Assembly: GCA_004335835.1 (NCBI GenBank)
Contig: RWJK01000181.1
Coordinates: 1 to 33,819, forward strand
DNA: 33,819 bases
From: Scenedesmus sp. ARA3
Taxonomy: Eukaryota > Chlorophyta > Chlorophyceae > Sphaeropleales > Scenedesmaceae
Reading direction: 5' to 3'
Shown: in pieces, positions 1 to 8,992 of the stretch
How the letters are laid out: each line of letters begins with the position of its first letter
Numbering within the stretch: position 1 is the first letter of the stretch
Position numbers and translations under genes: made by a program
Notes under the pieces: model-generated
The model's database searches: none
What the model was told of the DNA's origin: nothing
Seen by the model: only the letters and a program-made list of their open reading frames with translations

Positions 1-1610
1 TGGTGCGGTCTGCTTGCGCAACACATGCTGGGAACCATGTCAACCGCCGCGTTTTATTTTTATAATTCGTCTCTGAATAACCCCCTTAAAACAATAGCAT
101 GCACGCTCATTTGTTACACCATGGTAACAGAACTGCAGCTGCAGCAGCAGCACTTCCAGAAGTTGCACTGCATAGGCATGTTGATGTCACACAGCCGCAC
201 ACTGCACTGCCTGGTTGCCCAGCGCATGCCTCATCCTTTGAGCGTTGAGCACAAAGGCAGAAGCCACCACAAGACACACACATCACACACGGATGGCTCA
301 GTGAGCGGCCTGGCAGGCCATCCATGAAACTCCCAAAGCACGTTTCTGTACAGGCAAACACGGGGTGACACAAGCCCCAAGCTGCCGCATAAACTGTGCA
401 GGCATATGCCAGACCGCTGACACGGCAGCTTGTCAAACACCAGGCGTGGTGGTGCGTGGCCGGCCAAGAAAGTCGTGCTTGAGAGCAGAACCTCTAGCCA
501 AACACAGCCATATGCAAACTCTAGAGATCTTTCTCTGTCAACAGCCACCCTGCGTCCGATGCATCCAGTGGCCTCAGTGACAACAAGCACGCAGTGACAA
601 AGACCCATGGCAACCTGACAACTGCAGCCTGACCCGCTCAACAAGCACTGTGACAGGGATGTTACAAACACCGGACGGCACGCAGGCCTGCTAGGAAGCT
701 TGTCAGGTGCCCTATCAACTTCCTCAGCCTTGTGCAGCGCCACTCAACAGGAGGCAACAACAATGCACAAACAGGAACGCTTGCAACCCTAAGTAACAGC
801 ACCACTGTATCTGGTGCCTTATGTATGAGACCCAGCTGCTCGGCAACTCTTGCGGAGCAAATGTTGCTGGACATGGTGAGCAAGCAGCTGTGACGCGCTC
901 AAGCACTGCAGCTGCAGTGTTTGGCTTGCAGTCACTGACACCAACCACAAGTACATAGAATGACAAGAAACCATTGGGCTGATATGCCGCAAATGGCCTA
1001 ACAGGCACCACTTGCTCTGCCTAGTCAGCAAGTCGACAAGTAAAACTCTTCATGGAACCGTAACAAACCTGCAGTGTTGGACACCACCGTCAGCATCGTC
1101 GTCTGGCAGCAGTAAGCCCTGCTGGTCACCCTGCACACTGCAGTGCTGCAGCAGCTTCCACACAACACATGCATGGAGCACAACAAACCTAACAACCCTG
1201 GTCTGCGTCAGCTGAACAAAACTTGACAACAGCACCAAGCTGCTCCAAGCAGCAGCATTTAAGCAGCATTGCCGGCTAGCGCGGCTACCGGCAGCAGCAG
1301 CAATGGCTTTGTCAGAACCCAGCCATTCCACACGATGGTCAACGTAAATCCCTCCACTGTCTGTAGAAGTACACATGCAGAGTATACGCCAACACCACTT
1401 GACGCAGCAGTAGCCTACAAGCATGGTCAATTTCCGAACTACTCTCCAACAACGCGCAGCGTCCATGACTGTTTATGGACGCAAAAACGCCACACGCACT
1501 GCTGCCAATCATACGCTGTACGATAATGATGTACACGCATAACAGAAACATAACATTTGCTCTCTCAGCTAACAGACAACGGGCCGACACGCCACACCCT
1601 TGCGTTTACA
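1..1610. other. Probable long 3'UTR / intergenic, no gene seen
   Basis: No reading frame here has splice-consistent continuation or recognisable motifs. Read on the minus strand the stretch is TG-rich, the usual look of 3'UTRs in this window, and it lies directly downstream of the minus-strand fatty acid hydroxylase gene. Minus-strand UGUAA motifs (TTACA on plus) lie at 1606-1610, 662-666 and 114-118; the last is inside a small inverted repeat. Confidence 0.5.
114..118 (-). terminator. Candidate UGUAA polyadenylation signal in a hairpin
   Basis: TTACA on plus is TGTAA on minus, the green-algal polyadenylation signal. It sits in the inverted repeat TGTTAC (112-117) / GTAACA (124-129) with a 6-base loop. 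If used, the hydroxylase gene would have a 3'UTR of about 1.5 kb. Nearer candidates exist at 662-666 and 1606-1610, so its assignment is uncertain. Confidence 0.3.
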
Positions 1611-2235
1611 CTAGCGGCGAGCTGCAGCAGCGCCTGCTGTGACTGCAACTGCCTCCTCCCTAACATCCCTCGCATCCCCAGCTGCCCCTACACTCGCCAG
1701 CCCTGACCTGCTGCTCCTGCTGCCGCTTGCTGTTGCAGAGTGGCCCCTGCGAGCCATGGCTGTGAGGGGCACTGAGGAGGCTGAGGATGGCAGTGTGCCA
1801 AACCATGCGTCCACAGCTGGCGCAGTGAATGACAGCCAGTAGTCCTCGTTGCGGCAGTGGTGCAGCATGTGGTGCCTGGGTTTGGATTGGACAGGAGAGA
1901 AGCAGCAGTGGCAAAGCCAGTGAGGACGTCAGCAGTAGCTGGCAATGCAGAGGTTTGTGTCCAGAGTTTGAACTGGCCCAGAGGCATGTGCGGCTTGCAC
2001 TTGTAGGATAGCCGGCGAGGTCCACATCATCAGCCCAGCAATAAAAACAATGCAATGGCCCAGCCTATTGCTGCATTGCTGCTCTGTCAACTGCCAGCGC
2101 ACGGCACTTTATGTTCAGCAAACACAGTCAGCCAGACAGCCAGCTGTGCTGCCTCACTTGCGCACCGACCGCAGCCAGCCCTGGGGCGGCACCCAGTGCG
2201 TGTGCACCACGTAGTGCAGCCACTCGTACAGCAGC

Positions 2236-2267
<32 letters not shown>

Positions 2268-3497
2268 GCAGTAACCAGCAATGCATGATATAATTATGGG
2301 GTCAAGTCGGCCGCTGCAGCCAGCACAAGGCCTTGACTTGGAAGCAGGCATGCCAGGTCCATACAAACAACGTTCAGATGCAAGCTGCAAACAGTGCGCG
2401 CCGGTCTCCATCGCTGCAGCTGCCACACGCATCCAACGTTGACCACACACTGCTGGCCATCCCATTTCGCAGCAGCTGCCAGTGCTCTTTGTGACTTGCG
2501 CTGCTGCGCACCTGCTGAGTAGTATGCTGCTGTGGCTGTCAGGCTGAGGGGCCCCCACTGGAACAGCAGCCCAAACAGCAGCGCTGCAGCAGCCATGACT
2601 GACAGGATGAGCCCAGGCGGGTCCAGACTGACATGGAAGTATGGTGTCTCATGATGCTGCCTGTGGATGGTCTTGCCTGCAGAGCGCATTGAGAGAGAGA
2701 CACAATCATCATGATTGAGGTTGAATGAAGGGTGAAGTGGTGATGCAGCTGCGCTGTTGTGGCTTGTTTGGGTTGGCCTGCACGTGCTACATGTCGGTCT
2801 GTGGAGAGGCGACAGCTGCGCAGGGGTGGCAATCATGGATTTACGGTACTTTAAGACCTTGCACACACACATGCGTGCGTGCTGTGCATTGCTTGGACAT
2901 GTGCATGCTTCACCTGCTGCTGGTATGTTGTTTGACACGCAGGCTCGAGCGCAAGCAGACACAGCAGTTTGCTGGGGCGGCCTTCAGTGTTTGTCTTTAC
3001 GTCTATTGGTCTGCATTGGAAATTGAAGATGCCACACATTCACAGCACTCACCCAGCCAATCCATATCACTGTGCAGCAGGTACTTGTGTGCTGCCCACT
3101 CTTGCACCAGCCACAGCAGCACCACTGCTGCAGCCACAAGAGGGTCAGCTGCAGTGAGTGGCTGCTGCAGCCGCAGGGCACACAGCCCACATATTGCGGC
3201 TGTAGGCACAGCTGCAGATGGGTGTGCCAGAAACACACGCATCACGTCCGGGAGAGTGCGAGGCACATGCTGCTCCTGGTCACGCAGCTTGCTGCTGCTA
3301 CTGCTGCTGCCGGTGCTGCTGCCGAATGCTGAAGTTGGCCTCATTGAGCGCGAACGGAGCCTAAACGCTGTTTGATTTCGCGATGCAGCCCCTGGACTGG
3401 CAGTGCCCGCAGGTGACGCAGGTAAGGAGGAGAGGGCCATGGTAGCTGTGGCTGCACCGCCGCCGATGTTTGCAGATCCTACCGCTGTTTGTACCAT
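1611..3497 (-). CDS. Fatty acid hydroxylase superfamily protein, probably plastid-targeted
   Basis: Four exons on the minus strand: 3497-3053, 2676-2512, 2236-2158, 1875-1611 (317 aa). Seen: His clusters of the membrane di-iron hydroxylase/sterol desaturase superfamily in the expected order: EWAAHKYLLH (H137, H142), HRQHH (153-157), YEWLHYVVHTH (H211, H215, H217) and KHHMLHHCRNEDYW (H231-H236). Hydrophobic segments lie near 95-135 and 170-205. The first 75 residues are rich in Ser, Ala, Thr and Arg with no acids before about residue 73, consistent with a plastid transit peptide; the C-tail from about 260 is low-complexity Ser/Arg/Ala. Known: such enzymes use two histidine-bound irons and O2 to hydroxylate or desaturate lipids in a membrane. 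The substrate cannot be told. An in-frame extension upstream of 3497 has only a TTG, so I chose the ATG. Intron 2 ends in (CTG)9 directly before its acceptor. Confidence 0.85.
2241..2267. repeat. (CAG)9 on plus; CTG tract at a 3' splice site
   Basis: Nine CAG units on plus. In the hydroxylase transcript they read CUG and run straight into the CCAG acceptor of intron 2, taking the place of the pyrimidine tract. Reading through the repeat instead gives a leucine run but has no acceptor that keeps frame, so the repeat is taken as intronic. Confidence 0.85.
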
Positions 3498-5595
3498 GTC
3501 AATCGCACGAAGCTCTGCGGCGGACAAGTGACGTCTGGTGGTTTAGGCGGTTTGGGCCCCTGCAGCGTCCCGGCGACGACCTCTGCCTTACCAGGCTCCC
3601 AAGTCCATGCAACCGCGCTCAATCCTGCTGAATTCAACATGTGTGTCTGCTACCTACTGCACAGACTGGCATACAGGCCTCAAGACCGTACGCCAGCATG
3701 CAGGCCTGAGGGCCTTATGAGCCTGATCACTGGCAGGCTGAAAACTCGCAGGAGAGCTGCTTGAGCTCATCCAGCCACCAGCCGCGCTGTAATTCTGGTC
3801 TATTTATACATTAAATCCGTCAAGAGAATGTTTCTGGCACGTACAGTCGCTAAGTCACATGTTCCTGCATGCCACAGGGTCACCCTGTACGGTACAGCAG
3901 TGCTGCCCACGACGATCAAGAGTGTCCTGCATGCAGCTCCCGTTGACGCAAAACGTTTGAGAGAAGCGCTTCGAGTTTGCCACCCAAGAATCATACACAA
4001 ATATCTGGCAACAAGGCCTGCATTTACACACAATGTCTGCTCAGCAGCCCAACAGGTGCAGCGCATCATGGCGCACTACATTATGTGTGCAGTACATAGT
4101 GTATACACTGTAGCAGGAGCACTGCCAAGCAATTCAGTGCATCAGCTGATGTGTTGCAGACAAATATGCATGCCATGCTGCCATGCTGCAGTGCACCAGG
4201 GCATGACGGTAGCAAGCAGGTTGGTAGCAATCTGCTGTATGCCCTGCATCCTGCGTCACGCCACAGACTGACCGCATGTTGCACCTACATCTGACAAAGC
4301 CAAACAGCGTGTGCACCCTTTGCTGAATAATAGAGCGCGTCCCAAGCTTCCGCTAGCTACCATTCAGGCCATGCGCCCCCTGCAACTCCACTGAAGTGAT
4401 CACAGAAGTGATCACTAAAGCAATCTTGATTTGGGGTAAGAAGTATAATGGATCCAACCATGCACGCCATGCAAAAAGATGTGTTCACTGCACCACAACT
4501 CTCAAAAAGCACCCTTGACCAGTCCTACACTGGACAGCCAGGGCAGCATAAGCCGCGTAACACATGACTGCAGAGACCAACAAGCCCCCACCCTTGTTGA
4601 CCTAGATGCTGCCAATCATGCAGCAAGGGCAGTGAGCAGCAGCACCGGGCGCTGCCTGCGAGAATGCTGCCCCTGTTGCATGTCTATCAGCACCAATCAG
4701 CCGCCACACCCGCTGCACTGCAACAGAGCTATGACCAGAAACAGAGCCATACAATTAGACCAGTATGCAAGGGGATTTTGTGCAGGTGCAGCACATCTCT
4801 GGCTCGATGTGCATGCATACATGTCACACGTCCAAAACACGTGTTTGGCATGCACCATTATAAATCACGTGTTGTTTGACACCACCGGGCCCTGCACAGC
4901 ATGTGACCTGCTGCACGATCAAGGTAGGCACATAAAAAGTAGATCACACCCAAGCCACCACACGAAGGACCCCTACATGTCACGCACACAATCAACGGTG
5001 CTTTGCATGTTTGTGGCGCAGCTGTGTATTGCTGTTCAACAACACGCGAAAGGATTAGGTCAAGTCAGGTTTGCAGCCAGCACATGTGTGCTGGCGAGCG
5101 CATCCTTTGTGGTCAGTTGTTGTCAGCAAGCAGACGCCCTGCAGCGGAGCCCCAGCCTCCCAAGCTCTAGCTAGAAGCATGCAATGTCTGCACTGGGATG
5201 ATGCCCGTGCAGGCAGCAGAACAAATCAATGACAGTGCCTATATTTTGAGCCACGGGGTTGGCGTGGCCGCCAGTGGCATCAGCGCCAACAGCACACACA
5301 CACATATTTGCCAAGGCAACAAACTGCTAGAGCTCGCAGAGAACATCACCCCAGTTCTCTCAGACAGAACACATCTACGGCTCATCTAAACCTACCAGGT
5401 CACGATTTACTGCCTATGCAAATGGATGTTGAGCAATTCCCGTGTGCGGCACGCGCTGAACTGGGTGTGTGAGGCCCAGGGCCCGTCACTGCAGGAGCAG
5501 TGGCATGCACACAGAAGCATCCGCAGCACCAACACTGAGCACGGCTTGTGCAGCCGGCCAGATAAGTTAATCAGTTCAAGATCATGCTGCTTGGC
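3498..5595. other. Intergenic: 5' region of hydroxylase gene and 3'UTR of GT49 gene
   Basis: No supported coding exon. 3498 to about 3800 should hold the promoter and 5'UTR of the hydroxylase gene. The rest, TG-rich on minus, fits the 3'UTR of the GT49 gene, with a candidate minus-strand UGUAA at 4024-4028. A perfect 12-base palindrome lies at 4098-4109, and GAAGTGATCAC-type repeats near 4391-4415. A 231-codon plus-strand frame (4479-5174) shows no domain-like composition and I leave it out. Confidence 0.5.
4024..4028 (-). terminator. Candidate UGUAA polyadenylation signal for the GT49 gene
   Basis: TTACA on plus, TGTAA on minus. It is an exact match I found between the GT49 stop (5596) and the start of the next gene downstream. 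It implies a 3'UTR of about 1.57 kb. Only weak 4-base inverted arms flank it. Confidence 0.35.
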
Positions 5596-5855
5596 CTAAC
5601 GCCTTGGGTGAGCCGGCTGCTCAAGCTGCCTGCGGCGGCGGCGCCGCTGGTGGCGCTGCGCTGCGCTGACCTCCACAGCCTGTGCTGGCGCCACCACCTT
5701 GCTGCTGTTCTGCTTCCACCACGGCAGCGTGTCCAGGCACATCTGCAGGCCCGTGTCCAGAGCCGGCTTGTATCTGCCTTCTGACAGCTGCACCAATACC
5801 CTGTCGCGGAACCTGCAGACAAAACCACATGCAGCAGGAATATAAGTATTTAGTC

Positions 5856-5891
<36 letters not shown>

Positions 5892-8283
5892 GCAAAAATG
5901 CATGCACTGGAACACCTCTGACTCACTTGTGTGTTGTTGCAGCCAAGCTCTTGTCGGCGCGTGCTTTGGCCTTGTTTGTGAGCAGCGTCTTCTCATACGA
6001 AGCCTTTGAGGACTGGTACGAGTCGCGTGCCTTGGTGTAGCCATGCTGCCTATGCACCAGGAAGCCTGTGGGGTGCACCATGAACTTGAACCTGCGCAGC
6101 ACAAGGGGTTGCAAGCATCGTGTTATGCCGTGTCCACAGACAGGTGCTGCATATGGGGACAACTACAGATGTGCCAGCTAGTGCAGGCTGCAGCTGCCAT
6201 GTATACGAGGCACAGCTGATGCCTGGCTGCTGCGGCAGCTGCAGGCAGCGAAGCAACTCTGCAACAGTGCCTCACCCTTGGTGGTGCACATGTGTCACAT
6301 GTGTGACCTTGTTCCAGCCGTAGCCTCTAAACACGCTGTCATAGAAGGGCGTCAGTGTGCGGTCTATGATGAACCATGGCTCGTAGTCCTTGGTCCAGCC
6401 CAGGGGCCCGTACGCTTCGCTGCTGTTGAACCACTTGTCATACAGCGTCATGTTGTGGCCCTACACAGAGCAACAAGCAACACAAGATCAGTGGAGCGGT
6501 TGCCAAAACTTGCGCGCTTCTCAACTTGCTGTACACACCCACAGCCCCTACATTCACGCATCGCCTGCATGCTGCTGAGTTTTGCGCAGCAATATCCTTG
6601 CACGGATTCGGAGCAACGGGGGGCAAACGTCGGCCACACAGAGTGCCTGTGTGTCACAGCAGCAGCAGGCCCACCCACCTCGCGGAAGATTTTGAGGGCA
6701 AACTGCCAGACCTGCTGCTCAGCCACCATCTTCTGCAGCGCCTGCTTATCTGACGCGGCTGCCTTTGCTGCCACCTTGTGCGCTGCTGCCATGGTGGGCA
6801 GCTCAGCTGTCTCAAACGCAGGCAGCACAAACAGCTTCTTCTGGCTGCACTCTTGCTTCAGCCAGTCCATCCTGCAGGTGCACAGCAGAAGATGCAGTGA
6901 GCTTCACCCAGGTAAGAGCCGCTCACCTCGCCTGCCCGAAGCGTTGCATCCCGGAGTGCTGTGGCACCACTGCTCTGCTGACGCTTGCACATTCACATGC
7001 CGAGGTGCGGTCTCGCATGACAGGCCGTCGACTGCTATTTCCTGCAGGCACTCCTGCAGGTGGTACCCAAAAGCATTGCCCTTGCTGCTGATGTCTGCAA
7101 GCCAAGGCAGGGAAGCGGCTGTTAAGTACTCACTTGCCAGGCAGCTGCAGCCAGTCAGCCAGGCCCACGCTTGGCAGCAGGTCCACATCCACCATAGCTA
7201 CCAGGCGTGTGTCTGCCCCCAGCAGCGCATAGTTGCGCAGCACGTTGATTGGCAGCATCCAGCGCATGATACGATCCGCAACTGTCTCAACAAGTAGCAT
7301 CATGTTTAGCGAGCAGCCGTTTGGCAGCGCCTCCATCCTGCAAGGTAACAGGGCAGGAACAGCAGAGGGAATGTCAGAGCTGCTGCTTGTTTCAACAAGC
7401 TTCAGTGAACAATGAACTGAATCTGGATCCTTTGAGTTCACAGTTACTGCTTGCCAGCTGATGCTGACGCTGACAACATTGGTCATGTGTGCGAATCCAT
7501 GCGGGTATCTGCTCCCAGCTGAAACTGGTTTTACGGACAAGTGCTGCACAGCTATGCGGGTATCTGCTCAAAATAGACATCATCTGCTGAGCAAACCACA
7601 TCATACGCACCTTTTGTGAAACTCTGCCATGTCTTTCTCTGCTTTGTGGACTGTCTCCAGCCCAGCGCCATCCAGTTTTGTGCTCCCTGGCGGCACATGC
7701 ACCACTAGGTACACTGCGGCAGTGAGTGGGCCCTTCCAGGCCCTGCACTGTGCTTCCAGCTGATCAAGTCTGCTGACTGTCAACCCTGTCACTATACTGA
7801 GGTCAAAGATTGACTTCTTCTCGCTCCACCAGCCCGAGCGCAACGTCAGCCTACGTGATGCAACAGCAGCCAGCAGTCAGTGGTCAGCAAAGCCAGCAGC
7901 GCGTGGTCACCCATCACCAGCACTGGCACATGTGGCGTTGCTGCTATGGCTTGTGATGTATATTTGATGACCACAAGAAGCATTGCCTGGGGTTGCGTGG
8001 CAACGCGCAGCGCTGCCGCTGCATGGCACATGATGATGCTGATGATCATCATGGCGCTGATGACAAATCCCTGTCTCTAAAGCTGCACAGCAAAGTACGG
8101 CAAGAAAGCACACCTGGTGGCATGACCGTGCACAAAGTCTTGGTAAGTCGAGAGCTGACTGGACTGGTCTCCTTCTGCCCTCTTCAGGCACTCAACCAGT
8201 GCAGCGGGGGGTGGCGCTGCCTGTGCTGCTGAAGCTGCCAACAGCAGGAAGCACAAGCTGACATTCTGAAGGCACCGCTTCAT
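5596..8283 (-). CDS. LARGE/B4GAT1-like glycosyltransferase family 49 protein
   Basis: Seven exons on minus: 8283-8114, 7850-7611, 7337-7134, 6871-6679, 6460-6276, 6091-5927, 5812-5596 (457 aa). Seen: an N-terminal signal peptide (hydrophobic 8-22, then AAPPP); a DVD metal-binding motif at about 187-189 within VAMVDVDLLPS; LFVLPAFET near 218-226; WTKDYEPWFIIDR near 291-303; YGWNKVTHV; and KFMVHPTGFLVHRQH near 333-347. These are the hallmarks of GT49 (B4GAT1 and the second domain of LARGE), which add sugars from a UDP donor in the secretory pathway. No second GT8-like domain is present, so it resembles the single-domain form. The Arg-rich C-tail (HQRRRRRRQ) is unusual. Donor and acceptor sugars are unknown; in algae a cell-wall or glycoprotein role is a guess. 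Intron 3 contains a possible in-frame cassette exon (6927-7094). Confidence 0.88.
5857..5889. repeat. (CAG)11 on plus, in last intron of GT49 gene
   Basis: Eleven CAG units, read CUG in the transcript, within intron 6 (5813-5926). The tract ends about 45 bases upstream of the acceptor. Confidence 0.9.
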
Positions 8284-8992
8284 GCGCGCTGCTTTAAGTG
8301 TTACGAAAATGATTTAAGCACCGATCTGTCAGCCTGTCGAGCTCCGCTTGCTGGTATGCTTCAGCCAAAGGAAGCCCGGGCAACCCTCAGTCGTTGGTGC
8401 TGTCACTACAGGGTGTCTACACTGGCATTTGACTCCATAAAAGAATCTGTTGTCTTATATTTAAAGCACTATATGCTCCAAATTTCTTGCCCGTCAGGAG
8501 CAACCGAATCAGCAACCGCCTCTGCTGCAGCCCCTCAGCTTATCTTATGCTTGAAGACATTAAGAGCTTTTCTGTGGTTCGTCAGCCACTGCAACATGAA
8601 GAAAGGAGTGGCATAGCAGGGTAGACGCGTTTTTGCTGCTCCGTTTTCAGTCATTGACTGTGTTTCCGGCGCTTGTTGTTGATGATGGTAATGACTAGAT
8701 AGATTTGAAAATTACTTCTAGAGTTTTCATTGCCAGAATAGCTTGTGCTTCATGGTCAACATTCACGTGTGAAGGTCACGTACGAAGGTCAGACACCCAG
8801 ATCCCATCAGCTTGCCAAGCTACCGCATGCCGCTGCCAACCCATTACCCTTGGTCGTGCACTGCGTATACAACGTGCAGCATGCTGCAGGCAGCACGTAG
8901 ACATGCACAGAGCAGGCCACGTGCAGTTACGTGCAGATGCCACCATGAAGTCCATGGACTTCAGTGGCCACTGCTTGCACCTCGAGTGCTCA
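8284..8992. other. Intergenic: GT49 5' region and SR-rich gene 3'UTR
   Basis: The two flanking genes are both on minus, so this stretch holds the 3'UTR of the SR-rich gene and the promoter of the GT49 gene. It is more AT-rich near 8284-8480 and 8560-8720 than the genes around it. I found no exact minus-strand UGUAA; CGUAA variants occur near 8296 and 8929. No coding exon is supported. Confidence 0.5.

Noticed and set aside
2725..3375. 216-codon plus-strand open frame
   Set aside because: Overlaps the hydroxylase exons on the opposite strand, which carry a full family His-box set.
3498..3527. N-terminal extension of the hydroxylase reading LSAAELRAID before the chosen Met
   Set aside because: It would need a TTG start; the first in-frame ATG is at 3497.
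4479..5174. 231-codon plus-strand open frame in an intergenic region
   Set aside because: No recognisable motif, His/Cys/Ser-rich composition typical of translated TG/CA-rich 3'UTR in this window, and no splice partners.
6278..7297. 339-codon plus-strand open frame
   Set aside because: It lies antisense to well-supported GT49 exons and crosses its introns; composition is that of a shadow frame.
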